From Medicago truncatula (Eukaryota > Streptophyta > Magnoliopsida > Fabales > Fabaceae): 64,000 bases of DNA. This document shows, piece by piece, positions 11,990 to 21,897 of the stretch. Below the pieces are notes generated by a model. It saw nothing but the letters and a program-made list of their open reading frames with translations, searched no databases and was not told where the DNA came from. The first letter of the stretch is position 1. The number at the start of each line of letters is the position of its first letter. The translations under genes were made by a program, and so were the position numbers. The DNA lies in NCBI RefSeq assembly GCF_003473485.1, contig NC_053048.1, forward strand, positions 29,074,755-29,138,754, written 5' to 3'.

Positions 11990-13687
11990 ATGGCAACAAC
12001 TACTCAAGTAGAGGAGCATGTGTCCTTGAAACTTCTGTTAAATGAAAAGGGTAACAAAGTCCTATTTGCAGAAGCAGGGAAGGATTTTGTAGACATTCTC
12101 TGTAGCTTCCTCACAATACCTTTAGGAACCATTGCCAAACTTGTAGAGAAGGAATCTAGCATAGGGCAAGTTACAGTTGGTTGTCTAAACTCTCTCTATG
12201 GAAGTGTTGCAAATCTGGATGAAGGTTGTTTCTCAACTAAGACAACCAAACAAATGTTGCTGCAGCCAATAAACTCAGCTGAAGATTATTGCAACACTCT
12301 TAAACTCAACATTGATGACACTCAACCAACAAAGTACTTCGCATGTACCAACTATAACGCGTGCTACTATCGCGATATGAGTATGACCTCATCAACATTT
12401 TTTTTTTTTTGGTACAAGACCTCATCAACATTTAAAGATAATCTTAAGTGTCGTTGTGGGAATTATTTTACCCGTCCAGTTTTACTTAAACATCTCCCCC
12501 AAGGATTTGTTAATGGTGTAGCTACATTTGTCATAACTGATGATCTCACTATCAAGCCAAACTGTATTGACTATACAAGCTTTAGCCTGTTCAAGGAATT
12601 TGGCGTAAAAAACCCTAGTTCGGTAAAAGAAGTGGTTCTGAATGTCACCAAAGAAAAGGTTTTGTATTTGAATATTGCGTTTGTTTATAAGTTATAACTT
12701 CTCTCTTCAATTTTTGATCGATTATAATTACTATTTGTTATAGGTACTTGATCTGCTTAAGTGTTCTTTGCTTTCCAAGTCAACTTTGACAGATTTGTTC
12801 CTAGAGAAGAAACCATCCCTTGAGAGATCAAGGTTTATATTGGGTGATGTTGAAATTAGTGACAATATCCAAATCAATCTAAAGCTAGTTATAAGAAAAT
12901 CAGATAACAAGGTATTGTATGCTCAAGGACAGCAAGATTTTGCAAACTTACTTTTAAGTTTTCTTACATTTCCTTTGGGTGGAATTGTTCGAATATTTGG
13001 AGAGAATTGTTCCTTTGGAAGCATGAATGGATTATACAAGAGTATAGTTGATTTGGATGAAAACCAATATTTGACATCAATGGAAGCTAAGAACAGGCTT
13101 GTTGATCCTTGCATTGCCCCACAGTTGAAGTTAAGCAAGCAGATTTTACCAATTCTTGATCCTGGTGTTCTTGAATACTATGGTTATTTTGAAGGCGTTG
13201 TTACCAGTAATAATATTATCCAGGTTCAAATTTTCAAACCTGGTGTAGATAAGAGCTATGCTGGAAATTTTAAGAAACTGAATTCATCGAATGTCATGAA
13301 TCCTGTTGACGGTTATGTTAAGGGTCCAGCTATGTATTTCGCTACAGATGATCTGGTTGTAGCACCCTTAACTCCAATCTCAGCTTTGGGTTTACTTAAC
13401 CGTTTGAATACTCCTCTTAATGAATTGAAGGAAAAAGTTATCACAATTGGCATCAAGGAGGTAAAGCATAGTAAAATTTATATTAGATTTTAAATCTTCA
13501 GTTTATTTAAATATTCTAAGTTTGGGGCGTGCCAATTTTGGTGCGTTAGTTTGAAAAATAAAATGCTTATGTTTACCTTATTTACTTGCTGCAGTGTCTT
13601 AGCATATTGAAGGCTTCTTTGACATCAACATCTGCCCTAACAAATGGTTTGGCTCACATGTTAACTGAAGTTAAGGAGGAGAAATGA
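11990..13687 (+). CDS. DUF674 family protein B (3 exons, 492 aa)
   Basis: Proposed exons are 11990-12658, 12744-13460 and 13595-13687, all in phase 0, with GT...AG introns of 85 and 134 bp. The joined frame is open for 492 codons, a usual size for DUF674. The protein is two diverged halves. Exon 1 has LKLLLNEKGNKVLFAEA..DFVDILCSFLTIPLG and exon 2 repeats the pattern as LKLVIRKSDNKVLYAQG..DFANLLLSFLTFPLG. Each half is followed by a G..N.LY.S...LDE motif and ends with a TDDL segment. Exon 1 also has paired cysteines (CRCG). The start is set by homology with copies A and C (all begin M-A-[ST/AT]-T). An 11-codon insertion in exon 1 (phenylalanine run) comes from a micro-retroposon. The function of the family is not established. 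It is an intact gene by sequence. Confidence 0.9.
12385..12433 (-). mobile_element. Micro-retroposon (b) inside DUF674-B exon 1
   Basis: The 16-nt repeat GACCTCATCAACATTT occurs at 12385-12400 and 12418-12433. Between them lies T10 then GGTACAA (12401-12417), i.e. on the minus strand TTGTACC plus poly-A. Copies A and C have no such insertion at the same place. Repeat plus insert is 33 nt, so the reading frame is kept and 11 residues are added. Confidence 0.75.
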
Positions 13688-14260
13688 AAAGAGTTTACAC
13701 TTTGTTGTGTGTTTCAAATCAAGTTTCTTGGAGGAAAGTTAGCAATGGACAAGGAGACAATAATGCTAGGTTTACTGTTTTGAAGTTGTTATTTCTATTC
13801 TATTGTTTTATTTAGTTTTGAATTTTTAATAGTATCATTTGATTTCCCTGCAAGCCATATTTGCATCTTTCAAGTTTCTGCTCGTGTTTCTGTCGAATTG
13901 GATATTTGGTTATATTATATCTTCATTGCATTTATGTTTTTGTGTGTGTGCGCGCCTAAACCTTGTAACCATGAAACACTGTCACTCATCAAGGGTTCAA
14001 CCAGTTATGAACTATTCCACTTTGACTTGTGATGGTTGAAATTAATACATGTTAAAATATCGTTTTAAGTTAAAAATTATCATTTTTTAAGTTTTTATTG
14101 GAGCTTATGATGAACACGAATTCACTACAGTCGCTATGACCACATCAAGAACCAATTAGTCAAGACCAGAGGGTAAGATATCTTAAGCAAATATTGTGTT
14201 TGCTTAAAAAATATGTTTAATCCGTAGATTGACATCAGCTGGTAAATATTTAACAAATTC

Positions 14261-14541
14261 ATACTCCATCCATTTTAAAATGAGTCGTTTTTAGCCGATT
14301 GGACATCGATTAAGGAATGAAATGAAATAATCGTTAAACATAACACATTTACTAAACTGCCTTTACTTTATAAAAATAAGACAAACTTAAAGTTGCATTG
14401 AAAATTGTGTGAGAGAAAAGTTGGAGAGGGTAAAGTTGGAAGAAAAAAAAATTAAAGTTGTATTGGAAATGTAAAGTGACATTCATTTTGGGACAATTTT
14501 TTTTAGTTAAAATGATACTCATTTTGAAACGGGGGGAGTAT
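14261..14541. mobile_element. Stowaway-like MITE
   Basis: Left ACTCCATCCATTTTAAAATG plus AGTC and right ACTCATTTTGAAACGGGGGG plus AGTA are inverted repeats. It is about 280 bp. 13690-14260 is the 3' flank of DUF674-B and holds nothing else recognised. 14542-14867 contains TATATAAACACGG at about 14750, possibly an old LTR promoter. Confidence 0.75.
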
Positions 14542-14867
14542 TTGTTTTGGACTAGGCCTTGGCCCACGATGCCGACTGAATGCATGGCGGTTAGATAATC
14601 CATCATCACCAGTTGAGTCAAGACGAAAGACTTCATGTGTGTCTTACCGCACATGGTGGGACTCAATCCACTAGGATAGTCAATGTGATCTCTGTTGAAG
14701 TCATGCTTTTCTGTCGGATTTCACGGATCAGTTATTGCTTGGTTCCCCTATATAAACACGGCTTCACGCCACAATGAAGAACATACACAATTTTCACCAC
14801 TTTTTCACTGACTCTCGAATTGAGTTTACTTTAAAATTGACCGAAGAATTTGCTCCACCGTTTATTC

Positions 14868-16105
14868 CCAGGTAAGAGCGGCATGGTTCAGTAAACCATA
14901 AAAACCAAACCGAACCGAACCAAATTGTTGAGATGGTTCGGAAAAACTAAATCGAACCGTTTAAGGTTTGAAAGTAATTAAACTGAACCAAAGTTATTGT
15001 TCGGTTAACCATTTTCTTATCTTTGAACCAATCCGAACCAAAACCAATATTTGAATCGAAATGTATTGAATAAGCTGTTTTGAATAAGTTGATTTTTAAA
15101 ATAAGCTGTTTTGAATAAGCCATTTTTTAAAAAGTTGTTTTGAATAAACTGTTTTTAAAATAAGTTGTTTTACATAAAATAAGTTGTTTGGAATAAGTTG
15201 TTTTTGAAAATAAGTTGTGTTGAATAAGTTGTTTTGCATAAAATAAGTTGTTTTGTATAAGCTGTTTTTAAAATAAGTTGTTTTTTAAAATGAGTTGTTT
15301 TGCATAAAATAAGTTGTTTTGAATAAGTTATTTTGCATAATATAAGTTGTTTAGAATAAGCTGTTTTTAAAATAATATGCTTAGCATAAAATAAGTTGTT
15401 TTGAATAAGTTATTTTTAAAGAGAGATCATAATAAGTTGTTTTTTCATAAAAAGATAGATAAGGTTAATGGTTCAGGTCGGTTCGGTTAATTGTTGTTAT
15501 TAACAGTTCAGTTCAGTTAGTGAATTGTTATCAAAATAATGGTTCGGATCAAAATTTATGAAATCGTTCGATTAATTTTGATACGGTTCAGTTAACCGGT
15601 TCGGATTGACTTTTAGAGTGATGGGGCAGCTTTGGCTACCCCAAATTTTTTTATTTCTATTGAATGACTAAGTATATTATTATAGTTAGATACCCGAATA
15701 ATATAATTTTTAGTTATTTGAAATAAGTTTACTTGTAAAAAAATTAGCATAAATAAAAAAGTTAAAAAATTATTACTTGATTAATAAACTTATTTATTTT
15801 ATTTGACATTTCGGTCTCTATAACAACTATAGAGAAAATATTTTTAACAATAAAAATTATCAATAGTCAAATAAAATGGACGATAGTTTCATGTAAATAG
15901 CTTATTTGTTTATGTTGAAAAAGAAATTGTTAGTCTATTTTACAATTATTCAATTATAAATATATTTGACTGCTTATAGCTTAATTTTTTAAAGATTAAA
16001 CATATTAATCCCTTAAATTTAATATATAAAATTTTAATTTTAATTTACCTCAAAAAATTCTTTGCATTTGTCCCCCTCGTGAAAATTAGTATAGCTTCGC
16101 CACTG
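14868..16105. mobile_element. Inserted element with AAGTTGTTTT minisatellite
   Basis: The block is flanked by the 11-nt direct repeat CCGTTTATTCC (14857-14867 and 16106-16116), which dates it as one insertion. It begins CAGGTAAGAGCGG and ends TTCGCCACTG. The outer parts carry repeated ACCGAACCGAACC/GGTTCGGTT motifs in both orientations, and the middle is a degenerate minisatellite. No ORF is present. The CAG...CTG ends and subterminal repeats fit a non-autonomous hAT-like element. The right third (15618-16105) may be a second element. Confidence 0.6.
15060..15440. repeat. Degenerate AATAAGTTGTTTT minisatellite
   Basis: About fifteen imperfect units of the type GAATAAGTTGTTTT, often alternating with GCATAAAATAAGTTGTTTT, give a mixed period of roughly 18-33 bp. 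It lies inside the inserted element at 14868-16105. Confidence 0.8.
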
Positions 16106-16477
16106 CCGTTTATTCCTTTTCCAGTGGAGGTATTTTTAAAGTTGGAATTTAATCTTGTGCTATATGCAACTCCAGCTGGTGAGAAACAACTTTGTGGTGC
16201 CGTTTAGCATGGACTCATAGATGTATTGGTCCATACTGGATCAAGATTTTTGACCATTAACTTGAACAAACTTATAGATCCTATCTTGTATTTGTTGTAT
16301 TATATCTCTCCACCCATCATTTTTTTATTCTTTCTCTTTATTCTCTTCCTCTCTCCAATAGAGAAGTGTCGAAAACTGTTTCCTCCTCCTAGCTCTCTCT
16401 CCTTACCTAACTGCATAAACGCATAAACATGAGTTAACTAAACTTGCAGATTTGAGCTCATGTGTTCCTAATTAATA

Positions 16478-17548
16478 GGCTAAAGTGCATTTTTCCCCCT
16501 CCCTTAATTTTCAAAAACTTGTAATTTTGGCCTCCTAAGTACAAAAACTACAATTTTGGCCCCCTAAGATTTAGCCCCTTTGCATCTTTGGTCCTTTTGG
16601 TCAATTTTGACTTATTCAACGCCTACGTGGCCTGCCACGTGTGTAATTAATTAATTAAAAAAAACAATTTTTAAATTAAAAAATCAGAAGAAAAAAAATA
16701 AAATAAAAACTGAAGGGACGTGATTCATCCAAAACATGATAACCACCTTGTAGACATACCCTCATTGCTTGCAAACTTGATTTCTTTCTTCTTGTCTCCT
16801 TCCATAACAACAACATGTTTTTCAATCATCTGTAAGGGAATTACACATTTCCCTAGCAGTTCCTCTTTGTTCGGCACAACCCTATCTTCCACACTTCAAA
16901 TTAGCGGCTCTTCAAATGGTTCTGCAGCCACAAACATCAAATCCTCATTCCACATCGGATTGATACTCCTGCTCCGAGAGATTCTATTCCTCAAGGTCTT
17001 CTCTAGTTGTGGATTGTAATGATTAATGATAAAAAAAATTTGATTTATGTTCATTGTGGTTATTTTTTAATTTTTGGGTTTCATTAATGGGGTAGTTTAT
17101 GGGTTTAAATGTAAATAATGAACTTTTGTAAATGATGAATTTTTGGATTTAAATTTGTGTTAATGTTGGATGATGATGATGAAACTATTTTGGGTTTAAT
17201 TTTTGAGTGTTGTTATTTCTGAATGAGTGTTGGGTGAAAAAGATGAAGGTGTTGTACTGGGTTCATCAAGATCACGTCTCTTCCTTTTCTTTTTCAATTT
17301 TATGAATTTTTTTATTTTTTTAATTTCATTTATTTAATTTAAAAATATTATATGATTTTTTTAATTTTTTTAAATTAACTAATTACACACGTGGCCTACC
17401 ACATAAGCGTTGAATAAGTCAAAATTGACCAAAAGGACCAAAGATACAAAGAGGCTGAATCTTAGGGGGCTAAAATTGTAGTTTTTGTAATTAGGGGGCC
17501 AAAATTGCAAGTTTTTGAAAGTTATGGAGGGAAAAGTGCACTTTAGCC
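16478..17548. mobile_element. Pack-MULE with 9-bp TSD
   Basis: A perfect 9-bp target duplication TAATTAATA (16469-16477 and 17549-17557) brackets termini GGCTAAAGTGC...GCACTTTAGCC. The TIRs extend about 170 bp each, including ACACGTGGC and GACCAAAAGGACCAAAGAT-type blocks. These are diagnostic of Mutator-like elements. No transposase is present. The interior holds a host-gene fragment (16718-17020, minus strand), which makes it a Pack-MULE. Confidence 0.88.
16718..17020 (-). pseudogene. Captured MCTP/FTIP-type C2 gene fragment
   Basis: On the minus strand the frame reads SINPMWNEDLMFVAAEPFEE then PLI, a stop, SVEDRVVPNKEELLGK, and in a shifted frame MRVCLQGGYHVLDES. These are hallmark segments of a C2 domain and the following linker in plant multiple-C2-domain and transmembrane proteins (MCTP/FT-interacting protein family). 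A TGA replaces the usual Leu codon after PLI, and a frameshift separates the last segment, so it cannot make a normal product. It lies wholly inside the MULE, consistent with transduplication of exon sequence. Confidence 0.82.
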
Positions 17549-18602
17549 TAATTAATAATTGATGTGTTCTTTAAGTTTATATCATCATCAGATTAAAATA
17601 AATGCTTCATATTCTTTCTAATTAATTTTATCCAAATTTATCTTTCGTGCGTTTTTCCCAATTTCATTCATCTTCATTGATATGTTCTTCCTAAAAATCC
17701 AGAGCTGAAATCAATCACAGATCTATTTTTCGACGAATCTAAAAAATGAGTTTAATCTTTTGATACATCCTCAGGATCCGTAGCAAATTTCCACCCTCTA
17801 CCTTACAAACACCAAACCCTACCATTCCTCTTAATCAAGAACACAACTTATCTATTGAAACTGTCTTAACAAACCCAATATTGTCTTGTTGAGTTGATTT
17901 ATTTATGTCTTTTTGAATGGTTTTCTTGTTCAATTGATGTTTGTGGTATGTATTTATAAAAAATAATTGATGTTTACAAAAAAATTGTCTGCATGAATTG
18001 ATTGTTTGCGTTTCTTAGCCTTTTTTAAGTTATAAAATAAAAATCTGGATTTGAAATTTGTGTATTTTTTGTTTTGAAGAAGATGATATAATGATGGGGG
18101 ATAGTGTGTAGGATAATGCATACAATATATCGTTGCTTTTTCTACTTTTTAGGATAGTGTGTAGATGATGTAGGGTATTATTGTGAGGCTAAATCAATCC
18201 AAGGGTATAAAAAGTTGGTCCATTATGGACCAATTTTTTTTAGTGGTTCATTATACGGCACCCAACTTTGTTATAGTTCCCTTGAGTCCCTTACTATATT
18301 GCTAACAACAGATATTTCAAGAACTATGACTAATAAAAACAGTAGATATCTTACTAAAGAAATCTGTCAGTTCTTGTCAAAAATAAAAAAAAACTCTATC
18401 AAGAGTTATGATTTATAAAAAAATATATCAAATTAAATTAAACAGCATTGTTATTTATCTAAAGATATTTTATTAAGAATTGATCAAGAAAAGATCTCAG
18501 CCAATTAAATTTGTTATTTGTCGGAAATCAAAGGAGATAATAGTGTGTAATTAAGGAAAGGTGTTAGCTAATACACCGTCTTGAAATTTTCTTGATAAAG
18601 TT

Positions 18603-18875
18603 TGGTGTGTTTCGTTTGCAAAACAATAAGTATTGGACAGAACAGTACAAGACATAACAACACAACACAACACAAGGCAGAACAACACATGACAAATTAT
18701 TAGAGCATTAAATAATTTTTTTGTTTTATACGATTTTTGGGGGACGAAATATCATTTTGGTATTTTAGACAACTTGTACGTATAACAAAAAGTTATGTTG
18801 TGGTTTGGTGAAGGACAAAAATATCAGTTATTGTCGCGTCCCTTGCCTTCACTTTTTAGCAAATCAAACGCACAT
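18603..18875. mobile_element. hAT-like MITE
   Basis: Left GTGTGTTTCGTTTGCAAAAC and right TTTTAGCAAATCAAACGCAC are imperfect inverted repeats about 270 bp apart. The interior contains an AACACAACACAACAC run. No coding capacity. Confidence 0.5.
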
Positions 18876-18944
18876 GATCATTTCCCACTTTTAAAATCTC
18901 TCCCTCGTCCACTCTCCCTTTACTTTTCCGCTAGTTGAAGGAAG

Positions 18945-19291
18945 TACTCCCTCCGTCCCGAAATATAAGCAAAAAAAACTCATTTTCTTTGTTCTAAAAT
19001 ATAAGCAAAAAGGACAAACTTTTATTCTATTTAATCTTATTTTTAAAAAAATATCATCTTTTCCAATAATTTTTTTTGCTTATTCTCATGAAATTAAATG
19101 CAAATTACATTTAATTTTCTCTCTCTTCCATTTTTTCCATAACCAATATCCAATGAAAATTGTTTTTACATCTTCCCATGAAACTTATTTCAAAGAAAAC
19201 ACAAAAATCTATGCTACAAACTTTTATGCTTTAGTTTTCTTAATAAGTGTGATTTTTATTTTTTTACTTATAATTTGGGACGGAGGGAGTA
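18945..19291. mobile_element. Stowaway-like MITE, full length
   Basis: Left ACTCCCTCCGTCCCGAAATA plus TAAGC and right GCTTATAATTTGGGACGGAG-type ends (here CTTATAATTTGGGACGGAGG) are inverted. It is about 347 bp. It is the full-length relative of the truncated copy at 11024-11087. Confidence 0.8.
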
Positions 19292-19523
19292 GATCCTAAA
19301 AAGTTTCACTTTACTACAACATCAACCACACTTTTTTTTTTGAGGCAACAAAAATTTATTGTATAATATGAAATTGAAAACATGATTAAAAGACGCAGAT
19401 ATGGCTAACAGGGTAGGGAAAACAAACGATGCCATTCAAAATTCAAAACTTAACAAACTTCGGATCTCAAAACAAATTGCTGTAGAATTGAAATAACACA
19501 CAACAAAGTGTAAACTGATCTTT

Positions 19524-21140
19524 TCATTTCTCCTCCTTAACTTCAGTTCACATGTGAGCCAAACCATTTGTTAGAGCAGAAGTTGAAGTCAAAGCAGCCT
19601 TCAATATGCTAAGACACTGCACAAGACAATAAGGTAAACATAAGCAATAAGATATGAATAATGTGAAAATTAAAAATTTAATATAAATTATATACTATGG
19701 TTTACCTCCTTGGTGCCAATGGTGACAACTTTTTCCTTCAAATCATTAAGAGGAGTTTTCAGTCGGTTAAGTAAACCCAAAGCTGAAATTGGAGTCAATG
19801 GTGCTACATTAACCAAATCATCTGTAGCAAAATACATAGCTGGACCCTTGACATAATCCTCACCAGGATTCACCCCATAACGTAAATTCAGTTCCGTAAT
19901 ACTTCCAGCACAAATGGTCTTATCTACATCAGTTTTGAAAATTTGAACATGAATAATACTATTACTTTCAACATAACCATAATATTTATGAACACCAGGT
20001 TTAAGAATTGGTAATATCGACTTGCTTAACTTCAACTGTGGGGAAATGCAAGGATCAACAAGCCTGTTCTTAGCTTCCATTGATGTCAAATATTGGTTTT
20101 CATCCAAATCAACTATACTCTTGTATAATCCATTCATGCTTCCAAAGGAACAATTCTCTCCAAATATTCGAACAATTCCACCCAAAGGAAATGTAAGAAA
20201 ACTTAAAAGTAAGTTTGCAAAATCTTGCTGTCCTTGAGCATACAGTACCTTGTTATCTGATTTTCTTATAACTAGCTTTAGATTGATTTGGATATTGTCG
20301 CTAATTTCAACATCACACAAAATAAACCTTGATCTCTCAAGGGATGGTTTCTTCTCTAGGAACAAATCTGTCAAAGTTGACTTGGAAAGCAAAGAACACT
20401 TAAGCAGATCAAGTACCTATAAAAAATAGTAATTGTAATCGATCAAAAATTGAAGAGAGAAGTTATAACTTATAAACAAACGCAATATTCAAATACAAAA
20501 CCTTTTCTTTGGTGAAATTCAGAACCACTTCTTTTACCGAACTAGGGTTTTTTATGCCAAATTCCTCGAACAGACTAAAGCTTGTATAGTCAATACAGTT
20601 TGGCTTGATAGTGAGATCATCAGTTATGACAAAAGTAGCTACATCATTAACAAATCCTTGGGGGAGACGTGTAAGGATAATTGGATGGGTAAAAGAATTC
20701 CCACAGTGACATTTATGTTTATCTTTATACGTTGAGTTGGTAATATTACGATATAAGCAGCCAATAGAGTAGGTGGCACATGTGAAGTACTTTGTTGGTT
20801 GAGTGTCGTCAATGTTGATTTTAAGAGTGTTACAATAATCTTCCGCTGAGTTGATTGGTTGTAGAAGCATTTGTTTGATTGTCTCGTTAGAGACACAACC
20901 TTCATCCAGATCTGCCACACTTTTATACAGCGAGTTTAGACAACCGACTGTAACTTGCCCTATGCTAGATTCCTTCTCTACCAATCTCGCAATGGTTCCT
21001 AAAGGCATTGTTAAGAAGCTACAGAGAATATCCACAAAGTCCTTCCCTGCTTCTGCAAACAAGACTTTGTTACCATTTTCGTTCAAAAGAAGTTTCAAGG
21101 ACACATGCTCCTCTGCTTGAGTAGAAGTAGTAGCAGCCAT
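19524..21140 (-). CDS. DUF674 family protein C (3 exons, 480 aa)
   Basis: Exons in coding order are 21140-20502, 20416-19706 and 19616-19524, all phase 0, with GT...AG introns of 85 and 89 bp at the same places as in copy B. The joined frame is open for 480 codons plus TGA. It starts MAATTSTQAEEHVSLKLLLN; the frame is open further upstream, but this ATG aligns with A and B. Domain plan is as in B: two diverged repeats with NKVL[FY]A and SFLT[MF]PLG motifs. The first ~125 residues encoded by exon 2 differ from B at only about two positions, then the middle diverges strongly before near-identity returns at YVKGPAMYFATDDL. That mosaic suggests gene conversion. It is an intact gene by sequence; the molecular function of the family is unknown. 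Confidence 0.9.
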
Positions 21141-21423
21141 GTTAAACTGATAAGAACTAGCAAGTAGCAATTGTGAAGTTTGAAATTGTGTTGAGCATAA
21201 TTTTGTTACACATTTTGAGTCACATATATATTTAAGGGTACATAGTGTGATTGCAAAATCGTTCAGGGTCTTGATAACGAGTGTATTAAAGACATTTATT
21301 AAAGAAATCAAATGTACACCTTTTACATTTGAAAAAGTTGAATACACAATTTTCCAATGTAAAATTTCTATATTTATATCTTTAAGCGATCTTTTAAGGA
21401 CACTTTTAACATTTCTCAATACG

Positions 21424-21475
21424 TCTAACAAAGTTACCCTCAACACAAAATTTCAAACTTCTCAGTTGCTTTTTT
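21424..21475 (+). pseudogene. Leader remnant of a divergent DUF674 copy
   Basis: On the plus strand TAACAAAGTTACCCTCAACA and AATTTCAAACTTCTCAGTTG resemble the 5' leader of DUF674-C on the minus strand (TAACAAAATTATGCTCAACA, AATTTCAAACTTCACAATTG) and that of DUF674-B at 11922-11970. No coding sequence follows on the plus strand. It looks like the stub of a head-to-head neighbour that lost its body. 21470-21620 holds two copies of a ~38-bp TTTTTTGGTGGTGAGTG segment, and 21620-21897 shows nothing. Confidence 0.45.
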
Positions 21476-21897
21476 GGTGGTGAGTGTTTTGCTTTTATCA
21501 GGAAAAAGCAAGTGAAATGATACATTTTTCTTTTGTACCTAAAACGTTTTGAATTCATTGAATTTTTTCTCTGTTTCAACTTTTTTGGTGGTGAGTGCTT
21601 TGCTTTTAACAGGAAAAAGCAGAGTGCTTTGCATCTTTTTTTTCTACTTTAATTAAAACTCTTCCACTCGTTACTTTTGTAATGAGTGTGACCTTACAAG
21701 AAAACAATCACTACAATCAAATTGTCCAAAAATTTCTTCTTCTTTTTTTCGAATACAAAACTTCTATGAAACATATTACTAATAAAAACAAATAAACAAA
21801 GAATGTGGACAAAACTAAATCCAAAAAACAGAATCAAATCCAATTCTAGCTAATCCAAAAATGGATATAGAAATGTAATATAATGATCTAAATCTTT

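Larger units (their letters stand above)
16190..18270. mobile_element. TIR element split by a MULE
   Basis: The left segment at 16190-16245 (GGTGCCGTTTAGCATGGAC ... TTGGTCCATA) is matched in reverse complement at 18215-18268 (TATGGACCAA ... ACGGCACCCAACTTTG). The two form ~50-bp terminal inverted repeats. The MULE at 16478-17548 lies inside, so the original element was about 1 kb. No transposase is visible. 17560-18210 is non-coding. Confidence 0.5.

Noticed and set aside
16720-17019. Plus-strand 99-aa ORF
   Set aside because: The minus strand carries the recognisable MCTP segments; the plus frame is a shadow.
20022-20237. 71-aa ORF antisense to DUF674-C, also present antisense to B
   Set aside because: It is a shadow of the conserved exon 2; identity follows from the near-identical sense sequence.
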